Source of the DNA: Sva-07 sp963715285
GTDB lineage: Bacteria; Actinomycetota; Acidimicrobiia; Acidimicrobiales; Ilumatobacteraceae
DNA length: 64,000 nucleotides
Assembly (NCBI GenBank): GCA_963715285.1
Contig: CAVQRU010000002.1
Location: 124,001 to 188,000 of the forward strand
Direction: 5' to 3'
Position numbers and translations under genes: made by a program
Part shown: positions 41,419 through 49,341 of the stretch, one piece after another
How the letters are laid out: every line of letters starts with the position of its first letter
Numbering within the stretch: position 1 is the first letter of the stretch
Notes under the pieces: generated by a model
The model's input: the letters and a program-made list of their open reading frames with translations, nothing else
Databases searched by the model: none
Told to the model about the DNA's origin: nothing

Positions 41419-41946
41419 ATGATCGAACGGATCTGGTCCGGCTGGAGGTCGGCGTACGTCACCGACGCACCGGTGCGTTCGGCCTCGGCGCCATCGCGGT
41501 CGGACCCCGATGGCGCAGGGTCGGTGTTCACCCGGCTGTTGAACTCGGGGGCGTCCGACGCCGAGACCCACATCGTGCATCGATCGACGACCTGCTTCGT
41601 GATCTGCAACCTGTTCCCGTACACGGTCGGCCACGTGCTCGTCGTGCCGTTCCGTGAGGTCGCCGACCTCGAGCAGCTGACCGACGCCGAGACCATCGAT
41701 CTCTGGTCGACCGTCACCGACACGGTCGCCGTCGTGCGCGGGGTCTATCGGCCCGATGGACTCAACGTCGGGCTGAACCTCGGGCGTCCGGCCGGTGGTT
41801 CGATCCCCGACCACCTCCACGTGCACGTCGTGCCGCGTTGGACCGGTGACTCCAACTTCATGATGGCGGTGTCCAACACGCAGAACCTGCCCGAGTCGAT
41901 CGCCGACACCGCTGCGAAGCTCACCGCCGCCTGGGCCGTAGCCTGA
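41419..41946 (+). CDS. HIT-family nucleotide hydrolase/phosphorylase (Ap4A-type)
   Basis: 175 aa. Histidine-triad motif in IPDHLHVHVVPRWTGDSNFM (catalytic His in the middle of HLHVHV). Family members cleave or phosphorolyse dinucleoside polyphosphates such as Ap4A, a by-product of aminoacyl-tRNA synthetases; its place 7 nt after thrS, as in mycobacteria, fits that role. Start ATG 41419 with MIERIWSGWRSAYVTD is typical of actinobacterial HIT proteins. Confidence 0.93.
   Translation: MIERIWSGWRSAYVTDAPVRSASAPSRSDPDGAGSVFTRLLNSGASDAETHIVHRSTTCFVICNLFPYTVGHVLVVPFREVADLEQLTDAETIDLWSTVTDTVAVVRGVYRPDGLNVGLNLGRPAGGSIPDHLHVHVVPRWTGDSNFMMAVSNTQNLPESIADTAAKLTAAWAVA
41939..41944 (+). promoter_or_regulatory. 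Leaderless-type -10 element (TAGCCT)
   Basis: TAGCCT ends 7 nt before ATG 41952 and overlaps the end of the HIT gene. Confidence 0.5.
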
Positions 41947-41951
41947 TCACG

Positions 41952-42437
41952 ATGACCGACGACCTCCGCGACGAACTACCCGACGACCTCGACCCGCGTG
42001 GCTACGTCGGGCCGTACCAGTTCCCGGACAACAGCCGGCGTCGTTGGCCAGGCGTGATCTACCTCGTGATCGCGGCACTCTGCGTGATCGTGTACGTCGC
42101 GCTGCCCGACGAGGCCTTCGTCAACGAGGGCTTCCTGGCGGCCGCCGCCGTGCTCGCCGCGGTCGGCGTGTTCTCGATCACCTCGAGCTGGCGGATGCAC
42201 GTCGACGAGAAGGAGGCGCTGGTCGCCGCGCAGCAGGCGTTGGGGTATCCCGTCGGCCACGCGTCGGCGCAACAGGTCTGGCGGGGCCTGCGGAGCCGAC
42301 CCACCTGGCGCGTGATGTGCTACTCGGCCGACGATCCCCCGACCACTCGGGCCCTGGTGCTGGTCGACGCCGTCGACGGACGCGTCGTCGAACACCTCAG
42401 CGAGGACAATCCCGAACTCGCCCCCGAGTCGCGATAG
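41952..42437 (+). CDS. Small membrane protein of unknown function
   Basis: 161 aa. An acidic N-terminus (MTDDLRDELPDDLDPRGYVG) is followed by two hydrophobic helices (VIYLVIAALCVIVYVAL and GFLAAAAVLAAVGVFSI) and a cytoplasmic C-terminal domain (EKEALVAAQQALGYPVGHAS, then RPTWRVMCYSADDPPTTRAL). I do not recognise the family. Its TAG stop overlaps the -10 hexamer of pgsA. Position inside the PI/PIM lipid cluster suggests an envelope role, by context only. Confidence 0.8.
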   Translation: MTDDLRDELPDDLDPRGYVGPYQFPDNSRRRWPGVIYLVIAALCVIVYVALPDEAFVNEGFLAAAAVLAAVGVFSITSSWRMHVDEKEALVAAQQALGYPVGHASAQQVWRGLRSRPTWRVMCYSADDPPTTRALVLVDAVDGRVVEHLSEDNPELAPESR

Positions 42438-42440
42438 CGT
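42435..42440 (+). promoter_or_regulatory. Leaderless-type -10 element (TAGCGT) of pgsA
   Basis: TAGCGT begins with the upstream gene's TAG stop and ends 7 nt before ATG 42448. No ribosome site. Confidence 0.55.
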
Positions 42441-42447
42441 CTCGTCG

Positions 42448-43134
42448 ATGTTCGACGGCAAGTTCCGGACCCCGGTCGACAAGGCCGTCAAGCCGATCGG
42501 CAACGCGCTCCGGAAGACGGGGCTGACGCCCGACCACCTCACGATCCTCGGTCTGCTCGTCGGCATCTCCGCGGCGGTGGCGATCGGCGCGGGCCGGCTC
42601 CGCCTCGGCCTGCTCCTCGTGATCCTCGCCGCGCTGCCCGATCTCTTCGACGGCGCACTGGCCAAGGCCACCGACGCCGCCAGCCAGCGTGGCGCCTTCT
42701 TCGACTCCACGGTGGATCGGGTGACCGATGCCTTCCTGCTCGGTGGTATCGCGTGGTATTTCGCGAGCACCGAGTCGCCGTACATGTCGATCCTGCCGTT
42801 CGCCGTGATGGCGGTGTCGAGCATCATCAGCTACGAGCGTGCCAAGGCGGAGTCGCTCGGCATCGAGGCCAAGGGCGGCCTGATGGAGCGAGCGGAACGC
42901 ATCATCGCGCTCTGCGTCGGGCTGCTGTTCCCCGTGTTGCTGATCCCGATCCTGTGGGTCATGCTGGTGCTCACGTCGATCACGGCGGTTCAGAGGTTCG
43001 TGAAGGTGTGGAAGCAGGCGGCGGTCGCCCCGGTCACGGCGGCACGCATCGAGATCCGGCGATCGCGACGCCAGAGCCGCAGGGTGGCGCGTACCGAACG
43101 GCGCCGCACCCGGGTGCCACGACGGCCGACCTGA
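42448..43134 (+). CDS. pgsA: CDP-alcohol phosphatidyltransferase (phosphatidylinositol-phosphate synthase type)
   Basis: 228 aa polytopic enzyme that joins a CDP-diacylglycerol lipid to an alcohol phosphate; by synteny the mycobacterial counterpart makes phosphatidylinositol phosphate. CDP-AP motif: D65, D68-G69, A72, G82, D86, D90 in LFDGALAKATDAASQRGAFF and following DSTVD. The usual Arg after the Ala is Lys (K73). About six hydrophobic helices, then a very basic Arg-rich C-terminal tail. Followed by the acyltransferase after 3 nt. Confidence 0.9.
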   Translation: MFDGKFRTPVDKAVKPIGNALRKTGLTPDHLTILGLLVGISAAVAIGAGRLRLGLLLVILAALPDLFDGALAKATDAASQRGAFFDSTVDRVTDAFLLGGIAWYFASTESPYMSILPFAVMAVSSIISYERAKAESLGIEAKGGLMERAERIIALCVGLLFPVLLIPILWVMLVLTSITAVQRFVKVWKQAAVAPVTAARIEIRRSRRQSRRVARTERRRTRVPRRPT

Positions 43135-43137
43135 GAC

Positions 43138-44073
43138 GTGCCGTCGCGACCGATCACCGACCCGCGTCGTTTCACCGACCTGGCGACGACATCGTCGTAC
43201 CGGTTCGGCGCCGCGGCGGCTCAATTGATCCCCGCTCGGGTGGCGGCGGGGTTGACGACGCCGTTCGGATTCGGGGCCAACTTCGCCAGTCGAGAGCGCC
43301 GGGCGATGATCGGTCGGCATCTCCAGCGAGTGGACCCGACCCTCAGCGGGCTGCGCCTGCGCCGGGCGGTCCAGGAGGCGTTCGACTCCTACGCCCACTA
43401 CTGGCTCGAGAGCTTCCGCCTGCCCAACCTGTCCGTCGCCACGGTCGAGCGGGGCTTCGACGTCGACGGGTACGAGAACATCGTCGACGGGCTCGCCGCC
43501 GGCAACGGTGTGATCCTGGTGCTGCCCCACCTCGGAGGGTGGGAGTGGGCGGGCCGCTGGATCGCCGACCAGGGTCATCAGATCACGGTGGTGGTCGAGC
43601 AGATCGACCCTCCGGAGCTGTTCGAGTGGTTCGTCGACCTCCGCTCGGCACTCGGGATGAACGTGGTGCCGCTCGGTCCCGGCGCCGGCACCACGGTGAT
43701 GCGGGCCCTCAACGACAACCACGTCGTGTGCCTGTTGGCCGATCGTGACCTCCAGGGTGGCGGCCCTGAGGTCGAGTTCTTCGGTGAGCGGACGACGATG
43801 CCGGCCGGACCGGCCACGCTGGCGTTGCGGACCGGGGCGCCGATCCTGCCGACCGCTGTGTACTTCACCGGTCGCGTCGACGGTCACCGCGCCTGGGTGC
43901 GCCCTCCGCTGGAGGCGGAGCGAAGGGAGAAGCGCCTGCGCGCGGACGTCGATCGCATCACGCAGATGCTCGCCCACGATCTGGAGATCCTGATCCGCCG
44001 GGCGCCGTCGCAGTGGCACATGTTCCAACCGAACTGGCCGAGCGATCCCGGCTACGAACGTCCGACCACGTAG
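43138..44073 (+). CDS. PIM acyltransferase-like protein (PatA/HtrB lysophospholipid acyltransferase family)
   Basis: 311 aa from GTG 43138. Catalytic H-x4-E motif in VLPHLGGWEWAGRWIADQG, then NVVPLGPGAGTTVMRALNDN, CLLADRDLQGGGPEVEFFGE and PAGPATLALRTGAPILPTAV, the set seen in lipid A/PIM acyltransferases. The order pgsA - acyltransferase - pimA in mycobacteria identifies it as the likely PatA, which acylates mannose of PIM. The last 15 codons (from 44020) are repeated at 45433-45477, beyond a 1.4-kb segment. Confidence 0.9.
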   Translation: MPSRPITDPRRFTDLATTSSYRFGAAAAQLIPARVAAGLTTPFGFGANFASRERRAMIGRHLQRVDPTLSGLRLRRAVQEAFDSYAHYWLESFRLPNLSVATVERGFDVDGYENIVDGLAAGNGVILVLPHLGGWEWAGRWIADQGHQITVVVEQIDPPELFEWFVDLRSALGMNVVPLGPGAGTTVMRALNDNHVVCLLADRDLQGGGPEVEFFGERTTMPAGPATLALRTGAPILPTAVYFTGRVDGHRAWVRPPLEAERREKRLRADVDRITQMLAHDLEILIRRAPSQWHMFQPNWPSDPGYERPTT

Positions 44074-44162
44074 ATCGGGTGATTCAGGCGTCCACGACCT
44101 CGGCGTGACACGCGTGTGACACGATTCGTCGTCGACTCGGTGCTCAGGGCCACACGAAAGTC

Positions 44163-44180
44163 GTGCGGCAATCGCCGCAC
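44163..44180. terminator. Hairpin between convergent PatA-like and secreted-protein genes
   Basis: GTGCGGC-AATC-GCCGCAC, 7-bp perfect stem and 4-nt loop, between the stop of the plus-strand acyltransferase (44073) and the stop of the minus-strand gene (44257). Likely a bidirectional terminator. Confidence 0.45.
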
Positions 44181-44256
44181 TTCCACTCGGCTGACTGTGG
44201 TTCGGCGTCTTTGGCAGGCAGTTTCGCTGGCGCGGCGGGGTGGTCCGCCGAAAGAG

Positions 44257-44685
44257 CTATCCCTTGGAGGTCGACCACCCTTCGACGATGCCGCCGAACG
44301 TGATGAAGACGGGTTCCCCGGTTTGCGGGTCTTTGTCCTCGAACTCCTGCTCGTAGGTGCACGCGACGATTTCCTTGTTGGCAGGCCCCTTCTTTGCGAT
44401 GGGAGGGGGTGTGTCCGAGAAGATCACCTCGTCGTCAGCATTCCTCACCTCGAAGTACAAATCCCGGAACGCGACCGGGTGAAGTACGGCGTTGGAGTTG
44501 CTGTCGAGCGCCGGCGACCACCGCCCGTTGCTGAACACGACGGCTTCAACAGTTCCGACGGGGTCGTCGCAGTTGAGTGTCAGTGGATCGCCCTTCGGCG
44601 GGTCTGCTGATGCGGAGCCGGCGAACGCGACAGTGGCTGCGCCCGCGATTGCTGCGACAGCGCCGATGCGACGGATGGTTGACAT
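44257..44685 (-). CDS. Secreted protein with signal peptide, function unknown
   Basis: 142 aa; ATG at 44685 (minus) has GGAAGGGG 7 nt upstream. The N-terminus MSTIRRIGAVAAIAGAATVA followed by FAGSASADPPKG is a classical Sec signal peptide with cleavage expected after ASA. The mature part is beta-rich and polar, with two Cys (LNCDDPVG, VACTYEQEF) that could form a disulfide, and ends FGGIVEGWSTSKG. No family recognised. Its leader RNA would contain a 9-bp hairpin (44707-44733). Part of the 1.4-kb atypical segment. Confidence 0.7.
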   Translation of the reverse strand: MSTIRRIGAVAAIAGAATVAFAGSASADPPKGDPLTLNCDDPVGTVEAVVFSNGRWSPALDSNSNAVLHPVAFRDLYFEVRNADDEVIFSDTPPPIAKKGPANKEIVACTYEQEFEDKDPQTGEPVFITFGGIVEGWSTSKG

Positions 44686-44706
44686 AGCGTTTCCCCTTCC
44701 TGTAAC

Positions 44707-44733
44707 GCCGACGAACTTCCCCCATTCGTCGGC
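44707..44733 (-). promoter_or_regulatory. Leader hairpin of the secreted-protein gene
   Basis: Perfect 9-bp inverted repeat GCCGACGAA / TTCGTCGGC with a 9-nt loop, 12 nt upstream of the ribosome site of the minus-strand gene. Could be an operator or an RNA structure controlling translation. Confidence 0.4.
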
Positions 44734-44907
44734 TGGACCTCCAATGTTCGAACAGCGAAGCCAGGGACGCAAGTGGGATTCGTCACACCGCGATCGTCGC
44801 ACCCCTCGTCACACTCGACCGGGTGACCGACGAGCCGACCCCCGTCGGGCGGCCGGCACATTCGCTAGCTGAGCAACCCACCGAAGCCGTGCCCCCCGCC
44901 GCGAGGT

Positions 44908-45078
44908 TCAGCTGCGGCGGAGCCGCATGTAGGCGCCTTGGACCAGCCCGGCCGCAACGAAAGCGACCGCGAACCACAGGACCCAACCCCCAACAGAATC
45001 CGGCGAGATGATCCAGAATGGGATCGCAACGGCCAAGGCGAGCACGACGTAACGGATCACGTTCTGAAGGCGGGACAA
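44908..45078 (-). CDS. Small two-helix membrane protein (56 aa)
   Basis: Minus-strand ORF beginning TTG 45078 (GAGAGGG 5 nt upstream) and reading MSRLQNVIRYVVLALAVAIP, then FWIISPDSVGGWVLWFAVAF and VAAGLVQGAYMRLRRS. It has two hydrophobic helices joined by a short polar turn and basic ends, a typical small integral membrane protein. No known family. Lies 60 nt downstream of the 29-aa ORF on the same strand, probably co-transcribed. Confidence 0.6.
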   Translation of the reverse strand: MSRLQNVIRYVVLALAVAIPFWIISPDSVGGWVLWFAVAFVAAGLVQGAYMRLRRS

Positions 45079-45138
45079 GCCAACCCTCTCATAATGATCG
45101 ACGAGGTGACCAACGCCCGAGATTCGCGTTGCATCTGG

Positions 45139-45228
45139 CTACTCGCCTTCACCACCGCCCTGCTGCTTACGGAAGAGGAACACCACGGCGAACACGGCCA
45201 CTCCGATGGTGAGGAAGAGTGCTGGCAT
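45139..45228 (-). CDS. 29-aa single-pass membrane peptide
   Basis: Minus-strand ORF from ATG 45228 reading MPALFLTIGVAVFAVVFLFR then KQQGGGEGE: one membrane helix, a positive stop-transfer patch and a Gly/Glu tail. A TACCGT hexamer ends exactly 7 nt before the ATG, the leaderless layout used by larger genes here, which supports expression. No family recognised. Confidence 0.5.
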   Translation of the reverse strand: MPALFLTIGVAVFAVVFLFRKQQGGGEGE

Positions 45229-45235
45229 GCGTCCG

Positions 45236-45241
45236 ACGGTA
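45236..45241 (-). promoter_or_regulatory. Leaderless-type -10 element (TACCGT) of the 29-aa ORF
   Basis: Minus-strand TACCGT ends 7 nt before ATG 45228. It overlaps one arm of a 6-bp dyad (GACGGT 45235-45240 with ACCGTC about 11 nt away). Confidence 0.45.
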
Positions 45242-45432
45242 TTCGGTGAGCACCGTCAGACCCACTCGTCACACTCAACACATGACCGACAAACCGTCGG
45301 ACGGGCGCTCCGTGACAGAGCTGTGACACAGTTCGTTGAGAAACGGTGCGATCGAGTGGGAAGTGCTGGGAAACTGAAAGTGGCAACACGCTGGGGAAAT
45401 CCGCAAAGCCCAGTTCAGCCGACTGCCCGTGT

Positions 45433-45477
45433 CTGTTTCAACCGAACTGGCCGAGCGATCCCGGCCACGAGCGCTGA
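45433..45477 (+). pseudogene. Orphan 3' end of a PatA-like acyltransferase gene
   Basis: In the acyltransferase frame this reads LFQPNWPSDPGHER and a TGA stop, matching the end of the intact gene at 44020-44061 (MFQPNWPSDPGYER). Differences are TTC/TTT, TAC/CAC, GAA/GAG and CGT/CGC: mostly synonymous, as between homologous genes of related strains and unlike a fresh duplication. Nothing upstream of it resembles the rest of the gene. Confidence 0.65.
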
Positions 45478-45534
45478 CCTGCGACGATCCGCGGTCGACA
45501 TGGTCGTCAAGACGACCGTTCGAACTGCCGAAGA

Positions 45535-48165
45535 GTGAGCATCGAACTCGTGACGAATTTCTCGATGTCAGCGCGCTCGCGCGCTGTCGTCGTCCTGGCG
45601 GCCGTGCTGACGGTCGTCTACCTCGTCATGCCTGCGAGCCCGGCGATCGAAGCGATCCGGGTCGTTTCGCCGGCGATCGCCGTGGGCGCCATCATGGTCG
45701 GAGTCGCGTCCTTCCAGCCGACGCGCACGTTGCCGTGGTGGCTGATCGCGTTGTCGATGGGACTGCTCGCCGGCGCCAACGTGGTGTGGGCCGGGCTCCA
45801 TTTCGGTGAACAGGAGACCTTCGTCTCTGCGAGCGACGCCTTCCATCTGGTCTCGGCGCTCGCGCTCGTGCTGGGACTGTGGATGCTCGCGGGCGACAGC
45901 GGTGACGATGCCGACGGGCTCGCGTCGATCGAGATCGCGATCGTGGGCATCGCGGTGGGTCTCGGTGTCTGGTTGGCGGTCGTCGAGCCGTATCTCGCCG
46001 ATGGTGACCTCGCGGTCGGTGATCGCATCTGGGCCGTCCTCGTGCCGATGCTCGGGGCCGTGTCCGTCGCGCTGTCGGTTCGTCTGGCGATTCCCACACG
46101 TTTTCGTGCGCCGGCCCCGCTCCTGACGATGATCGGGGTGTCATTGCTGCTGGTCGCTGACGTGCTCCGGAGCATCAGCGAACTCCGCGAGAGCTATGGA
46201 CCCGGAGGATTCGTCGCTGCCCTGGTGATCCCCGCGTCGCTCCTGGTGGGGGCTGCCGCCCTCGACCCGACGATGAAGCGGGCGAACCGCGTGGTCGAGA
46301 CGACCAACGTGTTCGGGTTCGGCAGGGTCGTGTGGCTGAGTGTTGCTGCGATGACGCCGCTGACGGTGCTGATCACCCTGCTGGTCACCGGGCTCGGGAC
46401 GGCGACCACACGAACGTTGGCAGCGATCTGCGCCGTCGTGGTCGTGGTGCTGGCGCTGACACGGATGTGGCGGCTGGTCGCCACCGTGCAGCTGCTCACC
46501 GAACGTCGGGGACAGGACCGGCTCGCCGCCATGGTCGAGCACTCGAGCGACGTCGTCCTCCTGCTCGACGCCAATGGCATCATCCGGTACGCGAGCCCCG
46601 GCCTCGCCAGCACGCTCGGGCATCGCCCGAGCGATTGGACGGGGAGGTCGATGATCGACCTCGTCTCGAGCGAGGACCGGGATCCCGCAGCCGCCGAACT
46701 GCGGCGCTCCGTCTCGGCGGGCCGCGGCAACATGATCAAGTTCGAGGCCAGCCTCGTGCGCGTCGACGGCGAGCGGCGCCGGATGGAGGCGACGATCGCC
46801 AACCTGCTCGGCGGCGATGCCGTCGACGGGGTCGTCGCGACGTTCCGTGACGTGACCGAGCAGCGCAACCTCGAGCGGCAACTGAGCCACCGTGCCTTCC
46901 ACGACGAACTGACCGGCCTCGCCAACCGGGCCTTGTTCCTCGACCGGATGGACCACGCGCTCCGCGTCACTCGCCCCGATGCGGACCCTGTCGTCGTGCT
47001 GTTCGTCGACCTCGACGACTTCAAGTCGGTCAACGACGCACTCGGGCACGGTGTCGGCGACCAGATGCTCCGAGCGATCGCCGATCGCATCCGCAGGGTT
47101 GCGGGTCCGGGCGACACGCCGGCGCGACTGGGCGGCGACGAGTTCGCACTGCTCTTGGAGGATCGCGGGGGAGTGGACCGAGCGCTCGAGGTCGCGGAGC
47201 GGTTGCTCAACGACCTCCACGAGCCGGTTGCCCTCGCCGGATACGACCTGACCGTGCTCGCCAGCGTCGGCGTGGCGGTGTCGACGCCCGGGATGACCAC
47301 GGCGGGGCTGCTCCGTGACGCCGACATCGCCATGTACGAGGCGAAACGGGCCGGCAAGAGCCAGATCAAGATCTTCGACCCGGCGATGCGTCTGAGCGCC
47401 TCGCGTCACCTCGAGTTCCGCAGCGACCTCGCGAACGCGATCGATCGGGACCAGCTGCGGCTCGTGTACCAACCGATGGTCGACCTGCACACACGTCGCG
47501 TCGTCGGTGCAGAGTCGCTCCTGCGGTGGGAGCATCCCCTCCGCGGCGCAGTGTCACCCGCCGAGTTCATCCCGATCGCCGAGCGAGCCGGACTGATCGT
47601 GCCGATCGGTCAATGGGTGGTCGACGAGAGCTTGCGAGCTGCCGCCCGATGGCAGACCCGCGGTCCACAGCAGATCAGCATCAACGTGTCGGCCAGCCAG
47701 ATCAGATCATCGGGATTCGTGGAGCACGTGCGGTCGTCGCTGATCCGGCACGCGATCGATCCGCGGCGTGTGACGCTCGAGATCACCGAGACGGTGCTGG
47801 TCGAAGAGATCGAGTCGGCATCCGGGTACCTTGCCGAACTGCGCTCACTTGGTGTACTCATTGCAATCGATGACTTCGGCACCGGTTACTGCTCGCTGTC
47901 GTACCTGCAGCGCTTCCCGGTCGACGTCGTCAAGATCGATCGGCAGTTCATCCAGGAACTCGACGACGATCCCCGACAGGCGACGTTGGCCAAGATGATC
48001 CTCCAGCTCACCGCAGGGCTCGACGTGCAGAGCGTCGCAGAGGGCATCGAGCGCCCCGAGCAGTTGCGTGCGCTCCGGGCGCTCGGATGCGACCTCGGCC
48101 AGGGCTACCTGTTGTCCGAGCCGCTGGAGGTCGACGAACTCGAGCGCCGATTCGGGGTCGCGTGA
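45535..48165 (+). CDS. Membrane PAS-GGDEF-EAL cyclic-di-GMP signalling protein
   Basis: 876 aa. About eight to ten hydrophobic helices (residues 15-325) precede a PAS domain (VEHSSDVVLLLDANGIIRYA), a diguanylate cyclase domain with LTGLANRALFLDRMDHAL and an intact GGDEF (533-537), and a phosphodiesterase domain. The EAL signature is AESLLRWEHP (E660; Ser replaces Ala), with TLEITETVL, DDFGTGYCSLSYL, VVKIDRQFI and GCDLGQGYLLSEPL, so both activities may be retained. Start GTG 45535 is uncertain; an in-frame ATG lies 10 codons later (MSARSRAVVV). It interrupts the usual acyltransferase-pimA order. Confidence 0.92.
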   Translation: MSIELVTNFSMSARSRAVVVLAAVLTVVYLVMPASPAIEAIRVVSPAIAVGAIMVGVASFQPTRTLPWWLIALSMGLLAGANVVWAGLHFGEQETFVSASDAFHLVSALALVLGLWMLAGDSGDDADGLASIEIAIVGIAVGLGVWLAVVEPYLADGDLAVGDRIWAVLVPMLGAVSVALSVRLAIPTRFRAPAPLLTMIGVSLLLVADVLRSISELRESYGPGGFVAALVIPASLLVGAAALDPTMKRANRVVETTNVFGFGRVVWLSVAAMTPLTVLITLLVTGLGTATTRTLAAICAVVVVVLALTRMWRLVATVQLLTERRGQDRLAAMVEHSSDVVLLLDANGIIRYASPGLASTLGHRPSDWTGRSMIDLVSSEDRDPAAAELRRSVSAGRGNMIKFEASLVRVDGERRRMEATIANLLGGDAVDGVVATFRDVTEQRNLERQLSHRAFHDELTGLANRALFLDRMDHALRVTRPDADPVVVLFVDLDDFKSVNDALGHGVGDQMLRAIADRIRRVAGPGDTPARLGGDEFALLLEDRGGVDRALEVAERLLNDLHEPVALAGYDLTVLASVGVAVSTPGMTTAGLLRDADIAMYEAKRAGKSQIKIFDPAMRLSASRHLEFRSDLANAIDRDQLRLVYQPMVDLHTRRVVGAESLLRWEHPLRGAVSPAEFIPIAERAGLIVPIGQWVVDESLRAAARWQTRGPQQISINVSASQIRSSGFVEHVRSSLIRHAIDPRRVTLEITETVLVEEIESASGYLAELRSLGVLIAIDDFGTGYCSLSYLQRFPVDVVKIDRQFIQELDDDPRQATLAKMILQLTAGLDVQSVAEGIERPEQLRALRALGCDLGQGYLLSEPLEVDELERRFGVA

Positions 48166-48202
48166 CCGGTCGCGGGGGGCCCCAACGCCGGGAATCGGTT
48201 CG

Positions 48203-49309
48203 ATGAGGATCGCGGTCGTCAGCCCCTACAGCCTCACCGTGCCCGGTGGGGTCCAGGCCCAAGTGCTCGGACTGGCACGCGAACTGCGCCGACGGGGCCA
48301 CGAGGCCCGGGTGCTCGGGCCCTGTGACGGACCGCCACCGGAGAGCTTCATCACCCCGCTCGGAGATTCGCTGCCACTGTCCGCGAACGGCTCGGTCGCG
48401 CCGATCGCCCCCGACCCGTCGGCGGCGTTGCGGACGTTGCGGGTGCTGAACGACGAGCAGTTCGACGTCATCCATCTCCACGAACCGTTGGCGCCCGGCC
48501 CGACCTCGACGGCGCTCATGGTGCACCGAGCACCCACGGTCGGGACCTTCCACGCAGCGGGCACCTCGGCGAGCTACCGGATCCTGCAGCCCGCGCTCAC
48601 CAGGTTGCTCAGGCGAATCGACCGCAAGGTCGTGGTGTCGAAGGATGCGCTCGCCCTGGTGCAGGGGCACCTCGGAGGCCACTACGACGTATTGTTCAAC
48701 GGCGTCGAACTCGACGAGATCCGAGCGGTGGCGCCGTGGCCGAGGCCCGACGACCACCAGCCGATCGTGTTCTTCTGCGGGCGGCACGAGGATCGCAAGG
48801 GTCTGCGTGTGCTGATCGACGCCGTGGAGTCGCGAGATCTCCCGATCACCGTGTGGATCGGCAGTGACGGGCCCGACACGGCCGATCTCTCGGGGCGCAC
48901 CGCTGGCGATCCCCGGTTCCAGTGGCTGGGCCGGGTCACGGACGAGGAGAAGTTCGCCCGCCTGCGCGCGGCTGACGTCTTCTGTGCACCGTCGCTGCAC
49001 GGCGAGTCGTTCGGGGTGGTGTTGATCGAGGCGATGGCCGCGGGCACCGCCGTGGTGGCGAGTTCGCTCGACGGCTACCGCAACGTCGCCACCGACGGTG
49101 TCGACTCGCTGCTGGTGGAACCCGGTGATGCCGACGCACTCGGCGACGCCATCGCCCGGGTGATCGACGACCGTGCGCTCTCCGACCGGCTGAGAGCGGC
49201 GGGCGACGAACGCGCCGAGGGGTTCGCCATGTCCGCGCTCGCCGACCGCTATCTCGAGATCTACACCGAGGTCCTTGCCGGCTGGGCCCTCGCGTCGAGC
49301 CATCGCTGA
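48203..49309 (+). CDS. pimA: PimA-like phosphatidylinositol mannosyltransferase (GT4)
   Basis: 368 aa GT-B glycosyltransferase adding the first mannose to phosphatidylinositol on the cytoplasmic side of the membrane. Opens MRIAVVSPYSLTVPGGVQAQ, the PimA N-terminal signature; HLHEPLAPGPTSTALM, FHAAGTSASYRILQP, FCGRHEDRKGLRVLIDAVES and the donor-binding PSLHGESFGVVLIEAMAAGT follow. With pgsA and the acyltransferase upstream it completes a PIM-synthesis set. No clear ribosome site. Confidence 0.92.
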   Translation: MRIAVVSPYSLTVPGGVQAQVLGLARELRRRGHEARVLGPCDGPPPESFITPLGDSLPLSANGSVAPIAPDPSAALRTLRVLNDEQFDVIHLHEPLAPGPTSTALMVHRAPTVGTFHAAGTSASYRILQPALTRLLRRIDRKVVVSKDALALVQGHLGGHYDVLFNGVELDEIRAVAPWPRPDDHQPIVFFCGRHEDRKGLRVLIDAVESRDLPITVWIGSDGPDTADLSGRTAGDPRFQWLGRVTDEEKFARLRAADVFCAPSLHGESFGVVLIEAMAAGTAVVASSLDGYRNVATDGVDSLLVEPGDADALGDAIARVIDDRALSDRLRAAGDERAEGFAMSALADRYLEIYTEVLAGWALASSHR

Positions 49310-49328
49310 CTGATCCCCGGCGGCCCCG

Positions 49329-49334
49329 TACACT
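49329..49334 (+). promoter_or_regulatory. Leaderless-type -10 element (TACACT) of lemA
   Basis: TACACT ends 7 nt before ATG 49342; no ribosome site in between. Confidence 0.55.
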
Positions 49335-49341
49335 CCATCGA

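Larger units (their letters stand above)
44021..45473. mobile_element. Possible small integrated segment bounded by a duplicated gene end
   Basis: 44021-44060 and 45434-45473 are direct repeats identical at 37 of 40 positions; the left copy is the 3' end of the PatA-like gene. Between them lie three small minus-strand ORFs, several dyads and repeated CGTCACAC motifs, while the flanking genes are normal plus-strand genes. This is the footprint left when an element enters the 3' end of a gene and brings a replacement end. No integrase or transposase is seen, so it would be a cargo remnant. Alternative: chance retention of a degraded paralogue. Confidence 0.45.

Noticed and set aside
44144..44260. 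Minus-strand reading ending AEWKCGDCRTTFVWP, resembling a zinc-ribbon tail after the secreted-protein gene.
   Set aside because: No start codon or ribosome site; it overlaps a strong terminator-like hairpin. Possible old frameshifted extension, but support is too weak.
44823..45011. Plus-strand ORF starting GTG 44823 (MTDEPTPVGRPAHSLAEQ) in the island.
   Set aside because: Composition looks like antisense of the 56-aa membrane protein and has no ribosome site. A second TGACCGAC start-like copy at 45283 gives only 14 codons.
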